Made by a program: the position numbers and the translations under genes
Origin: Nissolia schottii
Lineage: Eukaryota; Streptophyta; Magnoliopsida; Fabales; Fabaceae
Assembly (NCBI GenBank): GCA_003254905.1
Contig: QANU01021398.1
Coordinates: 396,847-460,846, forward strand
Reading direction: 5' to 3'
Length of the DNA: 64,000 bases
Shown here: in pieces, positions 37,210-48,345 of the stretch
Layout: each line of letters starts with the position of its first letter
Position numbering within the stretch: the first letter of the stretch is position 1
Notes under the pieces: generated by a model
The model's database searches: none
The model's input: the letters and a program-made list of their open reading frames with translations, nothing else
Told to the model about the DNA's origin: nothing

Positions 37210-37566
37210 ATGTCAATGCAAGGAGAAGACTCCGATTATTCACGCTCAAGTTCTATTAGGGGAAATGGTGGGAAGGGTAAAAAGAAGGGATTTCTTGCTA
37301 GTATTTTTTCATGCTTTAAGTGTAATAGCAAAGATGTTCTCTCTCCTAAAAATGAGGTTCTATCTCCTAGAGATTGGCCTAATATTAACATAGAAGACGT
37401 TCATGATACTTCTCTTCCTACTATTCAAGAAAGCCAAGAAGAACATGCTCATGAATCTGGTGGAGATGAAGTTATTTTGGCAGATCCTTCTTCTTCAAAT
37501 CCGAGGCGTTCAAGCGCGAGGCGTTCAACCGCGAGGCGTTCAAATGTGAGACGAGAAGATATTTAG
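37210..37566 (+). CDS. Small basic/acidic low-complexity protein, unknown function
   Basis: An open frame of 118 codons starts at MSMQGEDSDYSRSSSIRG; an in-frame ATG also exists at 37114, preceded by AT-rich DNA. The N-terminal part is rich in Lys/Gly (GGKGKKKGFLASIFSCFKCN), the middle is acidic (EDVHDTSLPTIQESQEEHAH), and the end holds three 15-bp tandem repeats at about 37504-37548, giving RRSSARRSTARRSNVRR. The codon pattern and the contrast with AT-rich flanks suggest it is or was coding. A possible 3' splice site (AATGCAG) at 37195-37201 means it could be the last exon of a longer gene. I do not recognise the family. FxSCFKC could be a membrane-anchor or acylation-prone cysteine cluster, which is speculation. 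Confidence 0.45.
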   Translation: MSMQGEDSDYSRSSSIRGNGGKGKKKGFLASIFSCFKCNSKDVLSPKNEVLSPRDWPNINIEDVHDTSLPTIQESQEEHAHESGGDEVILADPSSSNPRRSSARRSTARRSNVRREDI

Positions 37567-38540
37567 AATATAATTTAGGAAAATTACTATTTTACTTTAG
37601 GAAATCTTATTATTAGTGCAATTTTTATGAAGAATTTTTATCCTATGATTTTAGGATATTTATTAGTATTTAGGAAGAATTTGATATGATAGGGTCATTG
37701 ACCTTCAATTTTATAAATATTATTTTTTGCTCCTTATGTTATTTATTGTTCTATGTTTATTGAGAAAGATTGCTTGGAAGTTTATGAGAATATAAGGATT
37801 CATAAAATGTATATTCAAGCTAATTTTATAAAGTACTATACGAGACTCAACCAATTAGTAAGAGATAAATAAATTTTTACTTTGGTTCCACACTAAAACA
37901 CATGATCAATTTTGACATTTGATTATATATATCGGAAAGGCCAAAACACTTGCAAACTGTAATTGTTAACCTATAACTCATTGTTCATCGGAATCATCGC
38001 CTCTCAAGCACGAATTTACGCAAAAAATTATTAATATTCCCCTTGAGTGTTTCAAGGTTCGAATTCAATCATTTTACCAGAAAGAAGCAAAGAAAAATTG
38101 ATGCTTAGTTTCACTTCCTATTGTATATAACTAATTCTTTTATGCAATCATTTTAACATTATCAATATATACACACACACACACTCTTTTCGCAGTCATT
38201 GTGAGTATTCTACCATTGTTCTGCTAATGTTTGGTTAGTTAATATTGGCTTTAGGATTAGTAATTGATTCCATATCAGTGAACACACTAATCATATACCA
38301 AAAAAAGTTTAAACCCTTAACCGGACACAAAAGCATTGCTTCCATTAAGGACATTATGGTAAGATAAATAAAGATTTAATTAAGATTTTAACTCTGGTAA
38401 AATTTTAAAATATATTTTTTATAAAATTTTTAATCTGTGTAAAATTTATTAAAGTTAATGATGTTGATGTGGCTGTTAACAGTGTTGACATGCCACGTAG
38501 CACGCCATGTAAGTCCGTGTAAAATTTAAAAGATAGTAAA
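37567..38540. other. Intergenic DNA upstream of eIF4A
   Basis: No gene was seen. It has a (CA)n run near 38170-38182 and otherwise AT-rich, unremarkable sequence. Confidence 0.6.
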
Positions 38541-39874
38541 TTTCATAGTTTGTTTCACTGTTGTATTTTTTTTTTTTTTGGTCCCTTTCTTTTACTCTTT
38601 TCGAATATAACACACTCCCTCTCTCCACTATTCGCCTCCCTCAACTCCGCGGCGCAGATCCGAGGAGTTTCGCTCGCGCTGTCTCTCTCTCTCTCTCTAC
38701 ACCCTTTTACTCTCACTACGATCCATTCAACGTTCTACCAGGTAACTCCTTCTTCTTCCTTTTTAATTATTTAACAGTAATTTTCTTCAATTCTTCAATA
38801 TTTCAATTTTTTCTTTCTGTTCTGTTACTTCGTTTTATGAATCTGAGGTTGATCTGATTTATTTTTCTTCAAAGCTCTTATCTTTTGAACAAACCGAGAT
38901 GTTTTTTATTTGTTGTTGTGTGCCCCGTTTAGTTTTCATGCATGGAGAGATATCCTTTTAGATTTGTTGGGTTCTGGGGTTATACTGCGTATGTTGCATA
39001 CAAGTGGTTAAATCATAAGATAAATGCAATTTTTTTCAAAATGTTTTAATTCTAAATGTTTATTGCATAAATGTATCGACGACAACAAAGTCTTATCCCA
39101 CTACGTGGGCTAGGCTACAAGGATCAAGCGACACCATAGTGCTATATCAAAGGGCCATGTTTTCATGTAAATCATTAACTTCTAAATCTCTTCTAATAGT
39201 TTCTTCTTTTTAGTTTTTTTTAGGTTTCCCTCGACCTCTAGCTAATGAGTTGATTGCATAAATGTATCGAGCAAATAAAAATACCTAAAGACGCACAATA
39301 TTTGAAAGGATTCTTTGTGTTTGTTTGTTTCATTTTAAATGTGTCAAACAAGATATAGCAACCATGTATTATTTGATAGATGATGTTGGAACTGCTAGAT
39401 TGATTTGTATTTTCAATGCTGTGTTAGCTGTGATGAGTTTATATTCAATGTCAATGTGAACTTTTAAGATTTGAGTGGTTGTCAATTTATGTTTTTGTAG
39501 TTTCCCTTTGATTTTTGGCACTGATGAGTCTTGGAGAAGCGGGCAAATGGGTATGTGACACTGAGAGATGCATTTTCTTGGTATTGAATATGTCCTTTTG
39601 CCCTTTATAAGTGTCTTCTCCAGATAGTGAAGTGAAACAGAAGTTTAATGCTTGCACTTCTTTCTGTGTGGATTGCAAGTTTGGCTCTTCTGTTACATTA
39701 CATATGTCTCAATTTGGATTGTTCTTTTCGTATACATGGATGGATTGCAGTAATATTGCTCCCAAGCTATTGATGTTCCTTGTATCTAGTGATCTTTGGG
39801 TCAACTTTGCCATGTGTTTTGGATGTATGAGCTTGTTTGCTATTTCGTTAACAGAAGTTCTGTTTTCTTCAGTG
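38541..39874 (+). promoter_or_regulatory. eIF4A promoter-proximal region, 5' UTR exon and 1.1 kb leader intron
   Basis: A pyrimidine-rich leader with a CT microsatellite (about 38682-38697) ends at 38741 in ACCAG|GTAACT. The leader intron runs from 38742 to 39872 (acceptor TTTTCTTCAG), leaving only two nucleotides before the start codon. A leader intron immediately upstream of the ATG is a known feature of plant eIF4A genes and often raises expression. The transcription start is probably near 38600-38640. Confidence 0.65.
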
Positions 39875-42175
39875 ATGGCAGGTTTGGCTTCCGAAGGAAC
39901 GCAATTCGACGGTCGTCAATATGATGCTAAGATGAATGATGTGTAGGACTGCTCTTAATATTCTTATCCACTTTATTTAATGCTTGAATTCTTTGTTCGT
40001 GTGCATTTTCTGTTATTTGATGTCTCGCAAATTCACTATACAGGCTTTCCTCTGATGGACAAGAATTCTTCACCTCGTATGATGAAGTCTATGATAGCTT
40101 TGATGCTATGGGATTACAAGAAAATCTTTTGCGAGGCATATATGCTTATGGTATGTACTTGCAGGTTTTTTTCCCTCTTATTTTAAGTTCTTATTTATCT
40201 CAGTAACTGTGTGAATTGCATTGAGAAAATTTAAACACTCAGGAGTCACAATTAAATCTAATCCATTTTGATTATTGACATCGTTTATTGCCTTATATAA
40301 TTCCCGCCCAGTTATCAGTGCACTCTAGCCCATCAGAACTTTCTGACAAATTTCGTTATAGTTCAAGTAAAATGTATAAATAATTGATTTACTTGAATAC
40401 TTGAGTTTGTGTGAAGTTTCATTTGAAAATAGCATAGATTTATCGTTTTATTATTTTATAATGGGGGTGGTTTACAACAGGCTTGATAATGTTCATATAT
40501 AAGGGTGGCGGTTTGGGGGGTGGGTTGTAAGCTTTTCTTCATTTACATATATGCCTGCAGTTTTTGGATTTGCATATGAAATTTAACTTGGTTTTTGTTT
40601 CGAAAGTATTTACATACTAGAAGAGAACAAGGCAAACCACCGGGATATAAATCAATAATTTTCTAAATTTTATCAATTTTTGGCGATTTCTTTAGTAATG
40701 TTCTTTTTAACAAATAAATGTTGCTCTAGCTTAATTTTTTTTATTCTTGTTCTCAAGGTTTTGAGAGGCCTTCTGCAATCCAGCAAAGGGGAATTGTTCC
40801 TTTCTGCAAAGGCCTGGATGTGATTCAACAGGCTCACTCTGGAACTGGGAAGACAGCAACATTTTGCTCTGGAATTTTGCAGCAACTTGATTATGGATTG
40901 GTTCAGTGTCAGGCCTTGGTTTTGGCACCGACAAGGGAGCTAGCACAGCAGATTGAGAAGGTTATGCGAGCTCTTGGTGATTACGTTGGTGTTAAGGTTC
41001 ATGCTTGTGTTGGTGGGACAAGTGTTCGTGAGGATCAGCGCATCCTCCAAGCTGGTGTGCATACTGTTGTTGGCACTCCTGGACGTGTGTTTGACATGCT
41101 GCGCAGGCAATCTCTTCGCCCAGACCACATAAAGATGTTTATTTTGGATGAGGCTGATGAAATGCTTTCACGTGGTTTCAACGGTCAGGTTTGTTGGTTG
41201 CTTTCTACATTTTTTGTGACATTCTTGCATTTTGAAGCAAAAATTTTCCTTACGAAGCAAATATTACCTGTCAAAATCTAATGCAGTGATCCTATTAATA
41301 TGAACTTCTCCGAGTCTTATTATGGTATCATGTATCGATTAGAGCCAATATAGTAGTGTAATTTTCATGCATGACATTGATAGGACACGGGAGTTACAAG
41401 AAAAATACATTTATTTTTGGGCTCCACCTTTTTCCGTAAATCTAAAAGACTTGCACAACAATAAAGTTCTTTATGTTAGATTTAAGCTATTAGTTAATGT
41501 TCTTTCATGCATGTCATTATATTTTGGTTGGTGGTGCAGATCTATGACATCTTCCAGCTACTGCCAGGTAAAATCCAGGTTGGAGTGTTCTCTGCTACAA
41601 TGCCACCAGAAGCCCTTGAGATTACAAGGAAGTTCATGAATAAGCCGGTGAGAATCTTGGTTAAGCGTGATGAACTGACCCTTGAGGGGATCAAGCAGTT
41701 TTATGTCGATTGTCAGAAGGAGGAGTGGAAGCTAGAGACATTGTGTGATCTTTATGAGACTCTTGCGATTACTCAGAGCGTCATTTTTGTGAATACCAGG
41801 CGCAAGGTGGACTGGCTGACCGACAAGATGCGAGCCAATGACCACACGGTCTCGGCCACCCACGGTGACATGGACCAAAATACTCGGGACATCATCATGC
41901 GCGAATTCCGGTCCGGATCTTCTCGAGTCCTCATCACCACTGACCTCCTGGCTCGCGGTATTGATGTGCAGCAAGTGTCTCTGGTCATAAACTATGATCT
42001 GCCAACCCAACCGGAAAACTATCTCCACCGCATAGGCCGAAGTGGGCGATTTGGAAGGAAAGGTGTTGCTATAAACTTTGTGACACAGGATGATTCCAGA
42101 ATGCTGTCTGATATCCAGAAGTTCTACAATGTGACTGTAGAGGAGCTGCCATCAAATGTTGCTGATCTGCTCTGA
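39875..42175 (+). CDS. eIF4A: Eukaryotic initiation factor 4A (DEAD-box RNA helicase)
   Basis: Coding exons 39875-39942, 40044-40150, 40758-41188 and 41540-42175 join in phase to 413 aa, the standard plant eIF4A length. Motifs in order: the Q-motif region ([11 protein letters not shown]), motif I AHSGTGKT at 84-91, PTRELAQQ (Ia), TPGR (Ib), DEAD at 189-192 (II), SAT at 220-222 (III), ARGIDVQQ (V) and HRIGRSGR at 365-372 (VI). It ends [11 protein letters not shown], as in plant eIF4A. Family knowledge: it is the ATP-dependent helicase of the cytoplasmic eIF4F complex, unwinding mRNA 5' leaders with eIF4G and eIF4B. One oddity is His85 in motif I, where nearly all eIF4A proteins have Gln (AQSGTGKT). 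All other motifs are intact, so the gene is probably functional. Confidence 0.97.
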
Positions 42176-42838
42176 TGAGTTAATTTTTGCTCTTTGTTAA
42201 GTCATCAGGGCCTGCTTCTTTTTGACAAGTGCTATTATTTATGTTTTTTTGCGTTTTTTATATTTTACCCATTAGTGGTCAAAGACATGATCTGATGCTA
42301 TTTATAATGGATTCTACACAAATGTTTCATTTATTAGCAATGATGGTGAAGGCTGCACTTTTCCGCCTTAATTTCTATGCACGTCACATATACCTTACAG
42401 GTTACTGGTGTGATTACGCATATTATTTTAGAGAAAAAAGAAAAAAAAAAAAAGAGTTGAAAAACTAAAATTTAAAACTTTTAAGTACAATAAAGCCTAT
42501 AAACTCATTTTCTTTCCTTTTTTTTATTAAAAAAAAAAACTCACAAACACAATAAATCTTGAATTTAATGAAGTAATTTAAATTAGATCTCAATTAATTC
42601 AATTACTTTGAAGAAAATATCTAATTGCATTCTAAATCGATATATGGGTAATCTCACAATGTGTCTTCTTGAGACTCAGCCCCGAATCCCTCTATCTCTT
42701 GGAATTGGTTGTGGCAGTTGCCCAGAGAAGTAAGTCTGAAAGGGAATAATGATTCTCAATGGTTAATTTGCACTTTATATTTCAAAAAAATCATATGTAA
42801 GGTTTCATTAAAAGAGGCAATAGTATATAAAAAACAAA
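42176..42838. other. eIF4A 3' UTR and AT-rich intergenic DNA
   Basis: The 3' UTR likely extends about 250 bp past the stop. The rest shows A-runs near 42435 and 42529 and no gene. Confidence 0.6.
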
Positions 42839-43330
42839 TGGTTAAATATGTTTTTAATCTCTTATAAATTTTAAATTTTGTTTTATTTTTCATAAATATT
42901 TTTGCTAAAAATTGTCCCTCATAATTTTTTTTGTAAGGTTTTAGTCCCCGCTGTTATGTTAAGCCGTTAACTGTTGAAATGACAGTTAACTTGGCCACGT
43001 AGTAGATCACGTGCCACACACGTGACACGATTAACCCAATCATTGCTTCCTCTGCTTACTCCCGTGTTGCTCTCAGCGTATGATATGTGAGTTGCCGCCC
43101 TTGCCGTTGCTACCGAAGCGACCTCACTCACACATCCTCTCTCCTCCCCCCTCTCTTTCACCTTCGTCACATGACCAAGTTAACTGTCATGTCATTAGTT
43201 AATCGCATCACATGACGGTAGGGACTAGAACCTTAAAAAAAATTAATGAGGGACGATTTTTAGCTAAAATTTATTAAGGGTAAAACACAAAATTCAAAAT
43301 TTATGAGGACTAAAAACATAATTAGCCCTA
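42839..43330. mobile_element. Foldback MITE, about 490 bp
   Basis: The left end TGGTTAAATATGTTTTTAAT and the right end (complement TAGGGCTAATTATGTTTTTAG) are inverted repeats that continue inward for over 150 bp. They include TAAAAATTGTCCCTCAT and its counterpart, and GACAGTTAACTT near 42979 with its complement near 43177. The central 200 bp is GC-richer with several ACGTG motifs. Such 'tttttagtccct' MITEs are common in legumes. Possible A-rich flanking duplications are too ambiguous to call. Confidence 0.65.
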
Positions 43331-43599
43331 AAAAAACTATTTGAATTATGAAAAGGAGTAATCTGATTTTTTCTAAATGAATAAAAATAACCAAAATTTC
43401 CTAAAGTAGAAACCAAACCCAAATTTTGTTTAAAAGATAATAAAATATTGAGTCCTTATTTTTGCACACACCTACCCATTGCATACCTATTGCAAAAAGG
43501 CCCACAATTCTAGAGCCCAAACAAATGGGAGAAACGTGTCCCACTCTCACTTACCGTGTGTATGTCCTACGCTCTTGCATTTAATCCATTTCTCACACA

Positions 43600-44640
43600 C
43601 AATCATTCACATTTTGCGCTATCTCTCACTTCCTTTTTTCTTCTAGAGATCTTGTGACCTAACCATTTCCTCCTCCCACGATCACAACCCTCACGTTTTC
43701 CTCTTCATCACTACTTCATCTTCCTGCTTCCTCTGCTACTACATTGTTCATCTGTTCCATCAACACACATTTTCCTCTCCGTATCTACTGGTAAGTCATA
43801 ACCCTTACTAGTTCGATTTTTTTTTCGAGTTCATCATCAAACAAATCCTCTGTTCGTCTTTCGTTTTGTTATTTTTGCTTGCCAGCACAACCTTTTCATG
43901 TTCTACTTTTTTCTTCTCTCTTTTCTTCGACTAAAGAATGGTTAGGTCATGTTGTTTAACAAGGTTAGATCTGATTTAACGAAAAGGTTATGTTTGAGTA
44001 TAACAAAATGTTGCATCTGTTTGTATTATCTTATTATGTCTGTATATGTTGTGCGGTTATGTCTGGTTGTGTTTCGTGGTTATGTCCAGCTATGGTTAGG
44101 TCGTTGAGATGCATGTAATGGTTAAGTTCGTAAATGCTATATGGTTGGATCTGATAAGAACAAAATGGTTAGGTCTGCCTATATTATGTACACTAACTTG
44201 TGGGTTTCTCAATGCAATAGTTGTATATGATTTTAAATCTATATTACATAAATGGTTACGTCTATGTGGAGTATGCGGTTGTGTCTATATTCGTAATGCT
44301 TCTTTGTTTGTATTTACAATTAAGTTATGTCTGTATAAACAATATGGTTATGTCCTATACTACCAAAAAGTTGGATCTCGTCATCTATCACGGTTATGTT
44401 TGTGTTTGCTAGTTAGTTGCCTGTTTGCATTATAATGTTGTGTTTTCACGTGTTATGTGGTTATGTCTGGCTGTGTCTTATGGTTATGTATTGTTATGTT
44501 ATATTTGCTAATGTGTACCTTTCTCATGTTGCAGAACTATGGAACCAAAGAAGTCAACTTCAACCACATGTTTTTATTATTTTATTTTTGACAATTTTTA
44601 TAACTATATCAAATTTTATTATCATTTCATGATCATATAT
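43600..44640 (+). pseudogene. Orphan 5' gene end: leader exon, leader intron and first codons
   Basis: A C/T-rich leader-like exon ends at 43790 in CTACTG|GTAAGT. An intron-like, T/G-rich stretch runs to an acceptor TTGCAG at 44529-44534, followed by an ATG at 44539 that opens MEPKKSTSTTC. The frame then drifts into AT-rich sequence (stop near 44650), so the coding part appears cut off after about ten codons. The intron body is made of degenerate GGTTATGTCTG repeats. The parent gene is unidentified; a captured or transposon-derived gene start is likely. Confidence 0.35.
43960..44510 (+). repeat. Degenerate minisatellite, consensus about GGTTATGTCTG
   Basis: The motif G(G)TTATGTCTG with one to three changes recurs at least ten times (for example near 44056, 44168, 44262, 44324, 44346, 44393, 44459 and 44480), with irregular spacing of roughly 20-60 bp. 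Stretches such as ATGCGGTTGTGTCTATATT keep the same beat. It lies within the intron-like region of the orphan gene start. Confidence 0.5.
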
Positions 44641-45298
44641 GACATGTAAATTTATCATATGGTTTAATGTGATAAATTAATAGCTTTTAATACAATATTT
44701 GTAAAAAAAATATATCATAAGCTTAAATGGTCCGCAAATCTCTAAACATTTTACAAGTTAGTTCTTCCAACAGTTTAACTGGTGAAAAGTTTGTCTAAAT
44801 TAAATAGAACATGAAATGATGATAAAATTTAATAAATTTAATTCTCAAAATTATTTATAAAAATAGTATGAAAATGTATTTATCCCATGAGAATGGGGCA
44901 CGTGAGAAACTAAAAAAAAAAAATTGAGTACATGTATGATAAAGCTAGCCGAACTAATTTTTAGTGTGAATTTGGCTGAATGTATTTAAATGGAAAATTT
45001 TTAGATGTTTTAAGAACAAAGAGTATAGTTTTGTTCCATGACAAATTAGCTTTGAAGAGAATCATCTTTTAAAGTACTAACTGATATGTTAAATTATAAA
45101 TAGTATACAGTACATTATTTTGTCTCTTGTTATGTGAACATATAAGAATTTCTGGTGTTAAAATAGTATCATGAAGAATCTCATAAAATATAACTAGAAA
45201 AAGCAAACCCACTAAACCATCTCTCTAAAACTTCAATCTCTTACTTTAAAAACACATCCTCAGTTTTTTTTCACTCTTGGGAACTTCTGATTCCCATC
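44641..45298. other. AT-rich intergenic DNA
   Basis: No gene, repeat pair or transposon motif was seen. It includes the immediate upstream region of the DUF3511 locus. Confidence 0.6.
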
Positions 45299-45634
45299 GT
45301 GGAATTCAGATCCAAATCATTCAGGGATGAGAGGCTGCAAATTGAAACCTACAATGGAGGAAGGGTGGCCCCAACAAGCATGCAAGATCCGAGGTCTTGC
45401 AGAGCAAATCATGCTGTTTCATCTTCTTATCCACACAATATGGAAAGAGGGAAAAACACAGTTGGTAAAGCATCTAAAAATTGGAGCTTCAATGATCCAG
45501 AATTGCAGAGGAAGAAGAGAGTGGCTAGCTATAAAGTATATGCCGTGGAAGGGACAATGAAAGGTCTCTTAGGAAGAGCTTCAGGTGGATCAAGAACACA
45601 TGCACACAAGTTGTCCATTGATGGTGGTGATTAA
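45299..45634 (+). pseudogene. DUF3511-family small protein gene, apparently damaged
   Basis: The frame gives VEFRSKSFRDERLQIETYNG, an intervening TSMQDPRSCRA, and the family core NWSFNDPELQRKKRVASYKV followed by YAVEG, the strongly conserved DUF3511 signature. The family has no established biochemical role. Two defects are visible. There is no ATG at the conserved start: the codons before GAATTC are ATC GTG, and no in-frame ATG lies just upstream. After YAVEGTMKG the frame diverges; the next frame (from 45571) restores RKSFRWIK and ends TQVVH at a TGA (45619-45621), as in the family. One missing base near 45563-45571 explains this. It is either a recent pseudogene or an assembly error. The intact core argues for recent loss. 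Confidence 0.8.
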
Positions 45635-45780
45635 AGGGTACATAATATATTATATGCTAATGTTTTATGTCTGTTTTCAGTTACTTGTTTTTTAATTTTG
45701 GATTCTAAATCAATTTAATTTAAATTTCCATCCTTTGAAAAGACAAACTTGTAATCATGTATGGAAACTCTACAGCTTAA

Positions 45781-47189
45781 GGTGTATTGTCCTGTCCCTC
45801 TAAGATACTAGAAAGCCATAATCTATAAATTTATTAAGATTAAACCTTCACATCCATGAGGTTGACAATACCGGTAATGTTAGTCCTTAAATTATAGAAA
45901 TACACCACATGATTCTTAAAGATTTTTAAATTCAATCAAATTAATCTTAAATATGGACCAATTTGATTGATGTCGAATGACTAACTTAATCAATTTTTGG
46001 CAACTTTAAAAATTTCAAGGAGCATTTTCATAACTCGGAGACTAATATGACCGTCATGGCTAACTTTAGAAACTAAAGTGGAGGTTTAGTCAATTAATTC
46101 AAGTTGCTGCTGAGTTTCTTAATCCTTGGTTCAAAATTAAATGTAGGATTAAATAAGTTTTTGTCCTCTAATAAATCGCGAATTTTGATTTTGCACCCTA
46201 TTAAATTTCATTTTTTTTAGTCCCTGATAAATATTTTTGTTTGGTTTTAGTCCCTGAAGTTAAATTGGACCGTTAAAAAATGACGCAGTGGATGAAAATT
46301 AGATGGATTTCACTATAATTTGGTCAAACATGGTCAAACCAAGTTTTAACCATTGTCAAACTGATCAAACATGGTCAAACTAGTTTGAACCATAGTCCAA
46401 TTTAGCTTGACTATGTTTTACTAAATCATAATGGAATTCACCTAACTTCTGTCCATCACATCATCTTTTAATAGTCTAACTTATTGTCAGAAATTAAAAA
46501 TAAATAAATAAAAATTATTAAGGACTCAAACCAAAAAAATTAATAAGGTGCAAAATCAAAATTTTAGGGGCAAAACCTTATTTAACCCTCAAATGTAATA
46601 CTATTGGCTACTGGTTTGCAACTAGAATTTTGTTGTTTGCTTCTGAAAGAGAGGGGATAAAAAGCTTCTTGAGTTTTGGGGGAGTAAATCTGTTTCAGGT
46701 GTATTGTTCTGTCCCCTAAGATACTAGAAAGCTATAATCTATAAATTTATACAGAGTAAACCTTAACTTAGTTTTTGAGGTGGGCAATGATGGTCACGTT
46801 AGCCTCCATATCATGGGAATATAACCTTGTGATCCTTAAAGTTATCAAACTCAATTAAATTAGTTATAGAAAGGGACTAATTAGACTGATGTCAAAGAGC
46901 TAGCTTTATTGACTTTTGACAATTTTAGAATTTGTAGAATGCATTTCCATAACCTAGGAACTAACATGACCGCAACTGCCAACCCAAGGACTAAAGTGAA
47001 GTTTTACTCAATTTATTCAAGTTGCTGTTGAATTTCCTAATGCAGTTCAAGCTTAAATGTAATCCTATTGTATATTAGCTTGCAACTAGAATTTTATTGT
47101 TTTCTTGTTTTCTTGTTTTGATTGCCTATAAATGAAGAGAGGAAATGAAAAAACTTAATGAGTGTTGGGGGGGAGTAAATCTGTTTCAG
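45781..47189 (+). repeat. Tandem duplication of about 470-490 bp units
   Basis: Copy 1 (45781-46697, including a 445-bp MITE) and copy 2 (46698-47189) both start GGTGTATTGT.CTGTCCC and share 'taagatactagaaag.cataatctataaattta', '..caagttgctg.tga.tttc', 'ttgcaactagaattt' and a terminal 'ggggagtaaatctgtttcag'. Without the MITE the copies are nearly the same length. No coding function was seen. Confidence 0.75.
46146..46590. mobile_element. MITE (445 bp) with AAATGTA target-site duplication
   Basis: The element begins GGATTAAATAAGTTTTTGTC and ends with an inverted counterpart (..CCTTATTTAACCCTC). Shared inner arms include TTTTGATTTTGCACC and its complement. AAATGTA flanks both sides (46139-46145 and 46591-46597). 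The second copy of the surrounding tandem duplication has a single AAATGTA at the corresponding place near 47056, so the empty site is visible in the same window. Confidence 0.8.
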
Positions 47190-47625
47190 CCCTTTATTGA
47201 TATCCGGTTATCTTGTAACTATGGAAATAAATGTAGTCCTGCTGGGTTTGAGAGAATTTAACAAACTTAATGGACCCCACTTAATCATTGCCAGTTGAAA
47301 CCACAGTGAAAAAAAGGAAAATAAAGAAAACGAAGGTGGAAGACGAAGTTTTCTCCTTTCACACTTCTGCTCCTATTTCTAATTTCTAAATGTGCATGGC
47401 TAAATTTAGGACAAATGGCAAGAAAGTAAACGTTGGAAAATGCACTCAGAAGACATCATCTTGGAGACCCTGTCAAGTCAACAAGGAAACACAGAAGTTA
47501 AGTGCAATAACTTTGTTCAATTTTTAATAACTTTTGTCCACTCAAAGTTATTAAAAAATAATTAATATTACCTTAAAATATAAATTGGACCAGTATTTTT
47601 AAAATCTAACTTAACAAAATTTGGA
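47190..47625. other. Intergenic DNA without visible genes
   Basis: The composition is mixed and AT-rich. No frame, repeat pair or transposon motif was recognised. Confidence 0.55.
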
Positions 47626-47629
47626 CACA

Positions 47630-48055
47630 AGAGATATAAAGATAGATACTTAAATAGAGAAGAGACGGGGCACAAAATTGTGTAAAATCCCATAAAGATT
47701 TCATAAATTTTTCTTTTCTATACGATTGCAAATTCCCCAGATCGCTTAGCGAATCTGTGTTGAATTCGCCAAATCGGTTGGTGAATATAACAGAGATTTG
47801 GCTTGCGGGATGGTGAATTTGGGCCACATTTGCCTATCGGATTGGTGAATTTAGGTCATATTTGCCTAGCGAATTAGCGAATTAGCGAATTTGGGTCATA
47901 TTCGCCTAGCGGATTGGCGAATATAACGTGATTTCCCCCACATGGCCACAGATGCCATGCTAGCCAAAATAGGTGTATTCCTATAATATGTTTTTAAAAC
48001 ATGAGCATTTTCGTAATATGTTTTATTAAGAGGGGCAATATAGTAAAAAACTCCA
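47630..48055 (+). repeat. Repeat-family end with iterated TTCGCC(A/T) motifs
   Basis: The stretch carries variants of 'gaattcgccaa..cggttggcgaat' about six times between 47720 and 47930. They are followed by 'gccatg.tagccaaaa..g..attcctataatatgtttttaaaacat' and '.ggggcaatatagtaaaaa'. The same string of motifs, in the same orientation, forms the right outer end of the foldback element at 51553-51815, so both belong to one repeat family, probably a DNA-transposon terminus. Confidence 0.5.
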
Positions 48056-48147
48056 ATAACATATGAGTGCATATACACTTCATATAATTATTGTACTCTA
48101 CATATACACACATGTGTATCTTTTTATACGTTATTTAATTTTATTGT

Positions 48148-48345
48148 TCAAGTAACATTCCCCAAAAACCTTTGCCCAACAAGTGCAATTGTCTTGTCAC
48201 AACCTAGGTGACTAGCACCTCCTCCATGCAAATCTCGAATCAAATTTTCTCGCATCAAAGACTTTGGAACGCAAAGTTGATTGCTTCGCATAAGGAAGTC
48301 ATCACATACTGCTTCGCATAAGGAAGTCATCATATACAAGTACAT
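48148..48345 (-). pseudogene. Ty3/gypsy integrase zinc-binding (H2C2) fragment
   Basis: The minus-strand frame contains DDFLMRSNQLCVPKSLMREN, then LIRDLHGGGASHLGCDKTIA. This matches the gypsy integrase N-terminal pattern (..L.R...LC.P....R..LI.ELHGGGLAGHFG.DKT). The two histidines of the H2C2 finger are present; the cysteine pair downstream is not. A 28-bp tandem duplication (48282-48309 and 48310-48337) lies at the N-terminal side. It is an isolated scrap of about 65 codons. Confidence 0.8.

Noticed and set aside
39611..39874. In-frame upstream extension of the eIF4A first coding exon
   Set aside because: It lies in the leader intron; the acceptor TTTTCTTCAG and the conserved [11 protein letters not shown] start fix the coding start at 39875.
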